Below, in pieces: positions 55,918-63,837 of a stretch of DNA of 64,000 nt. Each line of letters opens with the position of its first letter. Position 1 is the first letter of the stretch. The notes below the pieces were generated by a model. That model saw only the letters and a program-made list of their open reading frames with translations, was not told where the DNA came from and searched no databases. The stretch comes from Thermococcus sp. SY098 (lineage in GTDB: Archaea; Methanobacteriota_B; Thermococci; Thermococcales; Thermococcaceae): positions 1,578,760 to 1,642,759 of the forward strand of contig NZ_CP141821.1 in the NCBI RefSeq assembly GCF_035621495.1, given 5' to 3'. The position numbers were made by a program, and so were the translations under genes.

Positions 55918-57873
55918 GTGAGTAAAGTGATAAAGAGGGAGAGCTTTGTAGATGACATTTTAAAGGAAATGAGGGAGATTATAAATCAAATGGTTCCAAG
56001 AGAAGCGAAAATAACAGATATTGAGTTTGAAGGCCCTGAGCTCGTTATTTATGTTAAAAATCCCGAGGCAATAATGCAAGATGGGGATTTAATTAAAAAT
56101 CTTGCTAAGGTTCTCAAAAAAAGAATTAGTGTCAGACCTGATCCAGATGTGCTTCTCCCTCCCGAGAGAGCTGAAGGCTTGATTAAGGAGATAGTACCTT
56201 CTGAAGCTGAAATCACAAACATAAGCTTTGACCCTTCTGTTGGTGAGGTCATTATTGAGGCTAAAAAGCCGGGACTGGTTATTGGAAAGAACGGCGAGAC
56301 ATTAAGAAAAATAACACAGAAGGTTCACTGGGCGCCGAGAGTTGTTAGAACCCCACCTTTACAGTCCCAAACAATATATTCGATTAGACAGATTCTCCAA
56401 ACAGAGAGCAAAGACAGAAGAAAGTTTCTCAGGAATGTGGGGAGAAACATTTACAGAAAGCCGGAGCTTAAAAGTGAGTGGATCAGAATAACGGGTCTTG
56501 GGGGCTTTAGAGAGGTTGGAAGAAGTGCCCTACTTGTTCAAACAAATGAAAGCTTTGTTCTGGTTGATTTCGGAATAAACGTTGCAGCGTTAAATGACCC
56601 AAAAAAAGCATTTCCGCATTTTGACGCCCCTGAGTTTAGATATGTCTTGAATGAAGGATTGCTGGACGCTATAATCATCACCCACGCCCATTTGGATCAC
56701 AGCGGATTGTTACCATATCTCTTCCGCTACAACCTCTTTGATGGACCAATTTATACAACCCCCCCAACAAGGGACTTAATGGTTCTTTTGCAGAAGGATT
56801 TCATCGAAATACAGCAGAGCAACGGTGCAGAACCGCTTTATAAGCCAAAAGACATAAAAGAAGTTGTAAAGCATACGATAACCCTCGATTATGGGGAAGT
56901 AAGGGACATATCTCCAGACATGAGGCTTACCCTTCACAACGCTGGACACATTTTGGGTTCTGCCATAGTTCATCTCCACATTGGAAATGGGCTCCATAAT
57001 GTGGCAGTTACGGGAGACTTCAAGTTCATTCCAACAAGGCTGTTTGAACCTGCCAATGCAAGGTTTCCAAGGCTTGAAACGCTGATCATGGAGTCAACAT
57101 ACGGAGGAAGCAATGACTATCAGATGCCAAGAGAAGATGCAGAGAAAAAGCTCATTGAGGTTATTCATCAAACGATAAAGAGAAAAGGAAAAGTGCTTAT
57201 CCCAGCAATGGCCGTTGGTAGGGCTCAGGAGATCATGATGGTTCTTGAGGAGTACGCAAGAGTTGGCGGCATTGAAGTGCCGATATATCTTGATGGAATG
57301 ATCTGGGAGGCAACAGCAATTCACACTGCCTATCCAGAATATCTGAGCAAGCACTTGAGGGATCAGATATTCCACGAGGGATACAACCCATTTTTAAATG
57401 AAATATTCAAGCCAGTTGCAAATTCTAAGGAGAGGCAAGACATAATTGACAGTGAAGAGCCAGCAATCATAATAGCATCTTCTGGCATGCTTGTTGGTGG
57501 ACCGAGTGTTGAGTACTTCAAACAACTGGCGCCAGATCCAAGGAATTCAATAATTTTCGTCAGCTATCAGGCAGAAGGGACACTTGGAAGGCAAGTGCAG
57601 AGGGGTCTCAAAGAAATACCAACAATTGGGGAGGGTGGCAGGACAGAAGTGATAAGGGTAAACATGGAAGTACACACAATCGATGGATTCTCAGGTCATG
57701 CTGATAGGAGAGAGCTGATGAGCTACGTTGCAAAGGTAAGGCCAAGACCCGAGAGGGTAATCACGGTTCACGGTGAACCACAGAAGTGTCTTGATTTAGC
57801 TTCAAGTCTGCATAAAAGATTCAGCATCTCAACAAGAGCACCCAACAATCTGGATGCAATAAGGTTAAAGTGA
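55918..57873 (+). CDS. fttA: aCPSF1 / FttA, KH-beta-CASP ribonuclease and termination factor
   Basis: 651 residues from a GTG at 55918. Two N-terminal KH domains (residues ~1-140, with GLVIGKNGETLRKITQKVHW), then a metallo-beta-lactamase domain with HAHLDHSGLLPY, an inserted beta-CASP domain (IYLDGMIWEATAIHTAYPEY) and the C-terminal GFSGHADRREL with VHGEPQKC. It cleaves nascent RNA at U-rich sites and releases archaeal RNA polymerase. Linked to psmB, as in other Euryarchaeota. Confidence 0.96.
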   Translation: MSKVIKRESFVDDILKEMREIINQMVPREAKITDIEFEGPELVIYVKNPEAIMQDGDLIKNLAKVLKKRISVRPDPDVLLPPERAEGLIKEIVPSEAEITNISFDPSVGEVIIEAKKPGLVIGKNGETLRKITQKVHWAPRVVRTPPLQSQTIYSIRQILQTESKDRRKFLRNVGRNIYRKPELKSEWIRITGLGGFREVGRSALLVQTNESFVLVDFGINVAALNDPKKAFPHFDAPEFRYVLNEGLLDAIIITHAHLDHSGLLPYLFRYNLFDGPIYTTPPTRDLMVLLQKDFIEIQQSNGAEPLYKPKDIKEVVKHTITLDYGEVRDISPDMRLTLHNAGHILGSAIVHLHIGNGLHNVAVTGDFKFIPTRLFEPANARFPRLETLIMESTYGGSNDYQMPREDAEKKLIEVIHQTIKRKGKVLIPAMAVGRAQEIMMVLEEYARVGGIEVPIYLDGMIWEATAIHTAYPEYLSKHLRDQIFHEGYNPFLNEIFKPVANSKERQDIIDSEEPAIIIASSGMLVGGPSVEYFKQLAPDPRNSIIFVSYQAEGTLGRQVQRGLKEIPTIGEGGRTEVIRVNMEVHTIDGFSGHADRRELMSYVAKVRPRPERVITVHGEPQKCLDLASSLHKRFSISTRAPNNLDAIRLK

Positions 57874-57903
57874 CCTTTTTACTATCTATCTTTTGGTGAT
57901 AGC

Positions 57904-59232
57904 ATGAGATGTCCAAGATGTGGGAGAGAGTATTCCTCTTTTATTCCTCCACGATGCCTATGTGGTGAACTGCTTGAGATAACATATGACTACTCCGCCG
58001 TTAATCCAAAGAAGTGGAAAAACCGTGAGAAAGGAGTTTGGCGCTATAAAGAGCTTCTACCAAGAGTTGATGAGATCGTAACTCTCAAAGAAGGGGGAAC
58101 TCCCTTAGTGAAAGCTAAAATTGGTGAAATGTTAAATCTCAGCGTCTACATAAAAGATGAGACTCGAAATCCTACAGGCTCTTTTAGAGACAGACTCGTA
58201 ACTGTTGGGGTTTCTTATGGCCTCCCTCATGCTGATAATGGTTTTATAGTTGCAAGCGATGGAAATGCCGCTGCTTCTTTAGCTGCTTATGCTGCAAGAG
58301 CTAACAGAGAGGCTTTTGTTGTAGTGCCGAGAAGGGTCGATAAAGGAAAGCTCATTCAAATGATAGCCTTCGGTGCAAAGATAATCCGCTATGGGGACAG
58401 TGTTGATGAGTGTGTAGATTACGCTAAAGAGCTTGCAAAGCTCAATGGCTTGTACGATATAACCCCAGAGAACAACATAATTGGATTAGAGGGACAGAAA
58501 ACTGTAGCTTTTGAGCTTTGGGAAGAGATAAATCCAACACATGTTGTTGTTCCAACGGGAAGTGGGAGCAATCTCTACAGCATTTATAAGGGTTTTAAGG
58601 AGCTTTTGGAGATTGGGGCAATTGAGGAATTGCCGAAGCTAATAGCTGTTCAAACAGATAAGTGCAACCCAATAGCGAGTGAAATTTTGGGGATAAGACA
58701 AAAGAGAGAATTCACAAAAGCTTTAGGGCTTTATGTTAAGGATCCTGCAAATCGGGAAAGAGCAGTTAAAGCTGTAAAAGAAAGTGGTGGAACAGCTGTC
58801 GTAGTTAGGGAAGATGAACTTGACTTGGGAGAAAAGCTATTGGCTAAAGAGGGTGTTTTTGTTGAATACGCATCAGCTGTAGTAGTTCCGGCTCTCATTA
58901 AGCTTAGCAATGAGGGATATTTTGAAAAAGACGATAGGATTGTTCTCATTGTCACTGGTTCCGGGCTCAAGAGCTATTATATAGATGAGCGTGAGAAGTT
59001 CTCCATTGGTGGAACTAAGCTTAAAATCCTCAAATTGCTGAAGGAAAAGCCTATGTACGGCTATGAAATATGGGAGAACTTAGAAAAGCCAATGAAGTAT
59101 CAAGCAGTTTACCAGCACATTAAAGAGCTTGAGAGCTTGGGGCTCATAGAAGAGGCATACAAGAAAGGAAGGAAAATTTACTACAAATTGACTGAAAAGG
59201 GACAGCGCTTGTTGGAGAACTTTGAAGAATAG
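57904..59232 (+). CDS. Threonine-synthase-like pseudoenzyme fused to a winged helix
   Basis: 442 residues. Residues 1-20 form a zinc-ribbon (CPRCGREY...CLCG). Residues ~50-365 are a fold-type II PLP domain of the threonine synthase kind (KEGGTPLVKAKIG; SDGNAAASLAAYAARA; VVPTGSGSNLYSIYKG). In the PLP motif, normally S-F-K-D-R, the Schiff-base Lys is Arg (NPTGSFRDRL), and the codon is AGA. Residues ~370-442 form a PadR-like winged helix (KILKLLKEKPMYGYEIWENL). Probably a ligand-sensing regulator rather than an enzyme; annotation as threonine synthase would be misleading. Confidence 0.8.
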   Translation: MRCPRCGREYSSFIPPRCLCGELLEITYDYSAVNPKKWKNREKGVWRYKELLPRVDEIVTLKEGGTPLVKAKIGEMLNLSVYIKDETRNPTGSFRDRLVTVGVSYGLPHADNGFIVASDGNAAASLAAYAARANREAFVVVPRRVDKGKLIQMIAFGAKIIRYGDSVDECVDYAKELAKLNGLYDITPENNIIGLEGQKTVAFELWEEINPTHVVVPTGSGSNLYSIYKGFKELLEIGAIEELPKLIAVQTDKCNPIASEILGIRQKREFTKALGLYVKDPANRERAVKAVKESGGTAVVVREDELDLGEKLLAKEGVFVEYASAVVVPALIKLSNEGYFEKDDRIVLIVTGSGLKSYYIDEREKFSIGGTKLKILKLLKEKPMYGYEIWENLEKPMKYQAVYQHIKELESLGLIEEAYKKGRKIYYKLTEKGQRLLENFEE

Positions 59233-59279
59233 AAAGAATTTTAAAGACCTTTAAATACTAAGCCTTTTAGGTGGGAAAC

Positions 59280-59603
59280 GTGAGAGTTGAGAGCAAAGTG
59301 TCACTTGTCATCTATGCAATGGGGGCTTTGGGTGGGATAATCAGCGGTGTACTTTCTGCTAACGCTAATCTTGGCTACATTGCCGGTCTGCTCTTGTATC
59401 TGCTAACTCCTAAGGTAATTAAAGCCACTATTAAGGATCTGCCTGGAGAACTGCAAGACGAGAATGTTCTTCTCAAGAAGTCATTTTGGGGCTTCCTGTT
59501 GTTCTGGTTTTACTTCACGATACTCGTTTACAACATAGTGCTCCCACAGCAGCCTGTGTTCTATTCAAATCAGAGCTTATTGTATAACGCAACAAAGGGA
59601 TGA
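59280..59603 (+). CDS. Small membrane protein (DUF5379/EMC6-like)
   Basis: 107 residues from a GTG at 59280 with GGTGG upstream. Three transmembrane segments (SLVIYAMGALGGIISGVL, LGYIAGLLLYLLTP, FWGFLLFWFYFTILVYNIVL), like the EMC6-type small proteins of the archaeal insertase-related group. Ends 3 bases before rpiA. A TATA-like TTTAAATAC lies at 59250-59258. Confidence 0.7.
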   Translation: MRVESKVSLVIYAMGALGGIISGVLSANANLGYIAGLLLYLLTPKVIKATIKDLPGELQDENVLLKKSFWGFLLFWFYFTILVYNIVLPQQPVFYSNQSLLYNATKG

Positions 59604-59606
59604 ATT

Positions 59607-60296
59607 ATGAACACTGAGGAGATGAAAAAGCTGGTCGCAAAGGAGGCTTTGAAGTATATTGAGGACGATATGATAGTTGGGTTAGGTACTGGTTCCACAA
59701 CAGCGTATTTCATCAAAATGCTGGGCAAGATGATTATGAACGAGGAGCTTTTTGATGTTTATGGACTGCCAACTTCATATCAAGCGAGAATTCTGGCTTT
59801 GGAGAGTGGAGTTCCGGTTGTTAGTTTAGATGAAGTTGATGCAATAGATATAGCCGTTGACGGGGCAGATGAGGTTGACCCGCATTTAAATTTGATCAAA
59901 GGCAGGGGAGCAGCTTTAACCATGGAGAAAATTATCGAGTATAGAGCTGGAACTTTTCTCGTTCTCGTTGATGAGTCTAAACTTGTGGAATATCTCGGAC
60001 AAAAAATGCCTGTTCCAATTGAGGTAATTCCAGCGGCTTGGAGGGTTATAAAGGAAGAGCTTGAAGTTTTTAATGCTACAGCTGAGCTCAGGATGGGTAT
60101 TAAGAAAGACGGCCCTGTAATTACGGACAATGGAAACTTCATACTTGATGCCAAGTTTGAAAGGATTGAAGACCCTCTGGATTTAGAGATTGAGCTTAAC
60201 AACATTCCTGGCGTCGTGGAGAATGGAATCTTTGCTGATATAGCTGATATTGTCTTGGTCGGCACTAAAGAGGGTGTTAAGAAGTTGGAACGCTGA
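59607..60296 (+). CDS. rpiA: Ribose-5-phosphate isomerase A
   Basis: 229 residues, standard length. MIVGLGTGSTTAYFIKMLG (phosphate loop), AVDGADEVDPHLNLIKGRGA (catalytic Asp, Lys) and LVDESKLVEYLG. Interconverts ribose 5-phosphate and ribulose 5-phosphate, feeding nucleotide synthesis. Last chromosomal gene before the integrated element. Confidence 0.97.
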   Translation: MNTEEMKKLVAKEALKYIEDDMIVGLGTGSTTAYFIKMLGKMIMNEELFDVYGLPTSYQARILALESGVPVVSLDEVDAIDIAVDGADEVDPHLNLIKGRGAALTMEKIIEYRAGTFLVLVDESKLVEYLGQKMPVPIEVIPAAWRVIKEELEVFNATAELRMGIKKDGPVITDNGNFILDAKFERIEDPLDLEIELNNIPGVVENGIFADIADIVLVGTKEGVKKLER

Positions 60297-60321
60297 ACAT
60301 TCATTTAAAACTTGACCATAA

Positions 60322-60332
60322 GGTTTTTAAAA
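60322..60332 (+). promoter_or_regulatory. Promoter of the tRNA-Leu gene
   Basis: GGTTTTTAAAA is a TATA-like box about 26-36 bases ahead of the tRNA start at 60358. After integration it would drive a transcript from the tRNA 5' half into the integrase remainder. Confidence 0.55.
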
Positions 60333-60357
60333 CTGCACTGTTGTATAGAGTGATGGA

Positions 60358-60406
60358 GCGGGGGTTGCCGAGCCTGGTCAAAGGCGGTGGACTCAAGATC
60401 CACTCC
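60358..60406 (+). pseudogene. 5' half of tRNA-Leu(CAA), attachment site of integrated element
   Basis: The sequence runs from acceptor strand GCGGGGG through the D arm and a complete anticodon arm GTGGA-CTCAAGA-TCCAC (anticodon CAA, position 60394-60396) and then stops matching at about 60406. No downstream CCCCCGC, variable arm or T arm follows. The rest of the tRNA must be at the other end of the element. The same bases are read in frame as part of the integrase. Confidence 0.85.
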
Positions 60407-61407
60407 ATTCTAAAATCCAAGTCATAACAACCGAGAAAAGCCAAAAAGAAGTTATGGACATGCTTCAAGAGCCTGACATTTTTTCTGAGCCAATTACCAA
60501 AAAGCAACCTTCTAAAGGCTTTCTGCTTAACGACCTATGGAAAGAGTATAAAAACAAATTCCTAAGCTGGTATCTAAATAAGAAATATAAAGGCAAAACA
60601 TTAGACCAACTGGAGAAAAACCAACGCAAAACAGTCAAATCATACATAAGCGCATTGGATAAACTATTCAGCAAATTTAAGATCAAAGACAACTTAGACA
60701 TCATGGAAGCACTAAAAGCGCTAAATTATGGAAAATGGTATGCAAACGGATTAAGAAACTTCTTGAACTTCTTATTCGAAATTGGCTTAATCAACATGGA
60801 AGATTATGAGAGAATGAAAAAAGCAATACAATCAAAGAAAGCTGAAGCACCAAGCGAAGAAGTCTTTGAAAAAATTAACATCAACGAAATCAAAAAAGCA
60901 TACAAAAGAGCAATCGAATACGTTAAGACAAAAAGCAGAATACCAAACGATCCGTTTCCACTATTCTTCAAGTTCTTATACTATACTGGCTTAAGGCTTG
61001 ATCAAGCGGTTAGAATCTTCAAGAACTTGAAGAAAAGCGACATTAAATTTGAAGGCAACATTGCTTATATCCTAACACATGAAGCAAAAAGAGGAAAGAA
61101 AGGAACTTACATCGCAATAATGCCTAAACACTTTGGAGAAGAATTAGCTGAAAATATAAGATACGTTGGCAACCTTCCAGAGAGAATTGATAAGCGCTTT
61201 GGTAAAGAAGGCATCAACTTTGGTGCAAAACTGCTTAGAAAATTCCACTACAACTTTTTAAGACAAAATGGCGTTGAAAAGGACATTGCAGAATTCATTC
61301 AAGGACGTTCAAGCGTTGATGTTGGATCAACACATTACCTTGATAAAATCAGACTTGCGAAAGAACAATATAAGAAAATCGCCGATAAGTTTCCAAAACT
61401 CGATTAA
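60358..61407 (+). CDS. int: SSV-type tyrosine integrase, C-terminal part (split gene)
   Basis: The frame is open from the stop at 60346, through the tRNA segment, to 61407; the first ATG at 60454 is not the true start because the N-terminal part is at the other junction. From 60454 the protein has 317 residues: a SAM-like core-binding domain (LDQLEKNQRKTVKSYISALD) and a catalytic domain. Catalytic candidates: Arg181 (YYTGLRLDQAVRI), Lys near 212-216, His265 in RKFHYNFLRQ, Arg285 and Tyr295 (GSTHYLDKIR). Integrase split on insertion into a tRNA gene is the SSV/pTN3 style. Confidence 0.85.
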   Translation, partial: AGVAEPGQRRWTQDPLHSKIQVITTEKSQKEVMDMLQEPDIFSEPITKKQPSKGFLLNDLWKEYKNKFLSWYLNKKYKGKTLDQLEKNQRKTVKSYISALDKLFSKFKIKDNLDIMEALKALNYGKWYANGLRNFLNFLFEIGLINMEDYERMKKAIQSKKAEAPSEEVFEKININEIKKAYKRAIEYVKTKSRIPNDPFPLFFKFLYYTGLRLDQAVRIFKNLKKSDIKFEGNIAYILTHEAKRGKKGTYIAIMPKHFGEELAENIRYVGNLPERIDKRFGKEGINFGAKLLRKFHYNFLRQNGVEKDIAEFIQGRSSVDVGSTHYLDKIRLAKEQYKKIADKFPKLD

Positions 61408-61922
61408 AGCTTCTTTTTCTTTTTGTTTGCTTCATAAAATTCCTTGATGAATTCTTTTGGTGTTAAGATGTAGAACTCATGAGAATTCAGCTTAAACTTT
61501 CTCGCTTTATCTCTGATTTTAAGCAAATGCTTCCTGTCATAGGTTATCAAAAACTCAGCTTTAGCATTATAGACAACATCAAGAAACGGAATGTCCTTTT
61601 CATCTTTTACAAGCTCCTTAATACGCTTACTCTTCTGGAAACTCTTTTTAATTGATATTAGCTTAGAAGAAGATATAACGGCACTAACTCTTAATATTGC
61701 AACTTCGACTGGAATCTTCTTTATTATTTTTGGATATGCCACCACGATCTTGTATTCTTGGAGTGTTTTTCGAGAGTAATAGTTAGTTATCTGACCAGTT
61801 AAGACTTTTTCAATCACTTCAAAGGCATATCCTTGTGAGGACATCAAAGCGGCAATTAAAACTGAAGTATCAAGGACTACTCTAAACCGAGCTTTTTGAG
61901 CTTTCTTTCGATTTCTTTCCAT
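61404..61922 (-). CDS. PIN-family toxin (COG1569 type) on the integrated element
   Basis: Up to 172 residues; the PIN domain begins at FRVVLDTSVLIAALMSSQG. Glu in KTLQEYKIV, acidic centre in EKDIPFLDVVYNAKAEFLI, then YDRKHLLKIRDK and LTPKEFIKEF. Paralogous in type to the toxins at 3097 and 5529. The start is uncertain because the frame overlaps the antitoxin by 46 bases. Converges with the integrase gene (4-base overlap of ends). Probably stabilises the element. Confidence 0.85.
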   Translation of the reverse strand: MERNRKKAQKARFRVVLDTSVLIAALMSSQGYAFEVIEKVLTGQITNYYSRKTLQEYKIVVAYPKIIKKIPVEVAILRVSAVISSSKLISIKKSFQKSKRIKELVKDEKDIPFLDVVYNAKAEFLITYDRKHLLKIRDKARKFKLNSHEFYILTPKEFIKEFYEANKKKKKL

Positions 61923-62173
61923 CTCTTGATTTCCTCCTCAGCCTCATAATAAATCTCGATTGCTTTCTCCTCGCTTATGCCAGTTCTTTCACTCTTCCAT
62001 TCCTGTAGTACTTGCTGAACTTCCTTTTTAGTCATTTTCTTGGTCTTGAGTTTTTTTAGATTAGCCTTCCACTCGTAATACTCTACAAGCTCTTTAGGTG
62101 AAACACCAACGGCCTTTGCAACTTCATTAATGAGGAGCCTAACACCTTCAGAGTTTTTCACTTTTGTAGCCAT
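61877..62173 (-). CDS. Antitoxin of the element's PIN toxin
   Basis: 98 residues from the ATG at 62173 (GGTGAG site). RLLINEVAKAVGVSPKELVE looks like a helix-turn-helix, followed by a long charged helical region (EEKAIEIYYEAEEEIKRWKE). It differs from the ribbon-helix-helix antitoxins paired with the chromosomal COG1569 toxins, so antitoxin type and toxin type have been reshuffled. It overlaps the toxin. Confidence 0.78.
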   Translation of the reverse strand: MATKVKNSEGVRLLINEVAKAVGVSPKELVEYYEWKANLKKLKTKKMTKKEVQQVLQEWKSERTGISEEKAIEIYYEAEEEIKRWKEIERKLKKLGLE

Positions 62174-62236
62174 CCAACTCACCACTCTAACCTTTGCATT
62201 AATCGTTTAAAAATTTGGTGAAAAAGAGAAAAGCAT

Positions 62237-63196
62237 TCAAGGCAACTTATTGAAAACATAGACTCCATCGTATTGAGCAACTATGCTTATTGTAGTATCG
62301 TAATCCGCATAGGCATACTGAAATATTGCTGGATTCAGATTTTGGAACGGTAGAAATATAACTTTCCTAATTGTTACTGCTTGTAGTCGCATAAAGTATC
62401 TTGATACATCAGTATCATCTAAGGATGTTGAATATAATGCTTCAACATATAATCTCCCCCTTGAAGCATCATAAATATTGTATGCAGTTACATTTACGAT
62501 TGCTGAAAAGAATTTGTCGTTTATAATGTCTGTTGTTCCTGCATTCATTGGATATATCCATAGTCTTCTATATCCATAGCTCTTATTTCCTTGAATTGTA
62601 ATCTTTAGTGAAGCATCAGTAACTAAACCAACATCGCTAACGTAAGTTGCGACTCCTCCACCTGAAGCGATTAATTTAAAGTATAAGTCTGCTAATCCAT
62701 TTACTCCTGTCAATCTCGTTCCATCAGTTATATTGGTTAGTGCCAATCCTGAAAAATTCCATTTTTCAAAGATAATATCACTTTCGTTTGGATATTGTGT
62801 TGAAGTCCATGATCCATCAGCTTGCTGAATGTAGCAATGAATATTCACTGTAATGTTATCCTCTCCAAACAGTTGTGTCAATGCTGAATCTTTGTAATAC
62901 TGAACTTTTATCAGCACTTGGTCTTTTTGTGTTTCGGTCGGCACAGTTGAAGCAACAAGCTTCTCATTAAGCTCTAAAACTGAATATGCGTTTATTGTGT
63001 AAGTTTTCTCAGTTACTAAGTTTCCAGCACCATCATCAAAATACCAAAGCAAGTTTCCTTGACTACTTATGCTAAGTTTTACATAAATCGCCTTATCGCT
63101 TGTGTTATTCACTTTTGCTGGAAGATATGTTGCGTATTCGCTCAAACTCTCCTTGTAGTATTTCACAAGTGCCAAATCTCTCACATAACTCGCCAT
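62237..63196 (-). CDS. Beta-rich protein, probable structural or adhesion protein of the element
   Basis: 319 residues from the ATG at 63196 after GAGGTGAGTGAG. No transmembrane segment and almost no charged clusters. Rich in Thr, Ser, Tyr and Asn, with alternating beta-strand patterns (AIYVKLSISSQGNLLWYFDD, ITIQGNKSYGYRRLWIYPMN), very unlike the Lys/Glu-rich cellular proteins around. This composition suits a virion, tail-fibre or secreted protein. Family not recognised. Confidence 0.6.
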   Translation of the reverse strand: MASYVRDLALVKYYKESLSEYATYLPAKVNNTSDKAIYVKLSISSQGNLLWYFDDGAGNLVTEKTYTINAYSVLELNEKLVASTVPTETQKDQVLIKVQYYKDSALTQLFGEDNITVNIHCYIQQADGSWTSTQYPNESDIIFEKWNFSGLALTNITDGTRLTGVNGLADLYFKLIASGGGVATYVSDVGLVTDASLKITIQGNKSYGYRRLWIYPMNAGTTDIINDKFFSAIVNVTAYNIYDASRGRLYVEALYSTSLDDTDVSRYFMRLQAVTIRKVIFLPFQNLNPAIFQYAYADYDTTISIVAQYDGVYVFNKLP

Positions 63197-63206
63197 CTCA
63201 CTCACC

Positions 63207-63458
63207 TCACACAAGCGTTATATCAGTCGCATAGCCTAAACCATCGCTCAAGGAAACACCAAAAGCTAAAGCGCCTAAACTTTTACTTAGTGAAGTTCCA
63301 AAATGCAAAACACCAATATTTTTGCTTAAACTCGATCCATAGTGGACAGTACCTATGCCTTTTGAGGAGCTTATTCCAAAGCCTAAGCTTCCAATGTCTA
63401 TTTCAATAAATCCACCTTCGAGGACAAAACTACCACCAACGCCTTTCAGCATCAGCAT
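63207..63458 (-). CDS. Repeat protein with tandem 13-residue units
   Basis: 83 residues from the ATG at 63458 (AAGGTGAT site). Four units of 13 residues: FGISSSKGIGTVH, YGSSLSKNIGVLH, FGTSLSKSLGALA and FGVSLSDGLGYAT. Each has aromatic-Gly, Ser-Leu-Ser and a small-hydrophobic end, as in a beta-helix or beta-roll. It sits between two beta-rich genes and overlaps or nearly overlaps both. A structural role in the particle or surface is likely. Confidence 0.6.
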   Translation of the reverse strand: MLMLKGVGGSFVLEGGFIEIDIGSLGFGISSSKGIGTVHYGSSLSKNIGVLHFGTSLSKSLGALAFGVSLSDGLGYATDITLV

Positions 63459-63487
63459 TTTTATCACCTTGATAGAAAAATTAAAGA

Positions 63488-63832
63488 TCAAATGTAGCTG
63501 ATGTTCACTAACACGGAATCAGTTATTGTTGTTCCAGGCTTTGGCTCGATCTCAATCACGATTTTACTAACTCCACCTTTTGGAATTGGCAAAAAGAACA
63601 CTTGTCCATTCAAGCCTTTGTAGAACTTATGCTTCCAGAATGGTCTTGTATCTTCCTCTTTCCTTAGCTTAACAATAACATAATCGTCATTTCCATGACT
63701 AACGCTGATGGCGCAAATGTGAGCTTTTCTTCCGAAATTTACCTCGTCTTTAGTCTTTGAAGCGTCAAGCTCGACTGGTATATTATCAGCATCTTCAAAC
63801 TCAGCATAAAACTTTTTTTCACCAAAAGTCAT
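63488..63832 (-). CDS. Small beta-rich protein of the element
   Basis: 114 residues from the ATG at 63832 with GGTGAG; GTG at 63841 is possible. Contains KAHICAISVSHGNDDYVIVK and FKFLPIP-like strands (GQVFFLPIPKGGVSKIVIEI), ending in LVNISYI. A beta-sandwich is likely. It belongs to the leftward operon; family unknown. Confidence 0.6.
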   Translation of the reverse strand: MTFGEKKFYAEFEDADNIPVELDASKTKDEVNFGRKAHICAISVSHGNDDYVIVKLRKEEDTRPFWKHKFYKGLNGQVFFLPIPKGGVSKIVIEIEPKPGTTITDSVLVNISYI

Positions 63833-63837
63833 CTTTC

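Noticed and set aside
60454-61407. A complete integrase gene starting at the ATG 60454
   Set aside because: The frame is open far upstream through the tRNA segment, and no ribosome site precedes this ATG. It fits the C-terminal part of a split gene.
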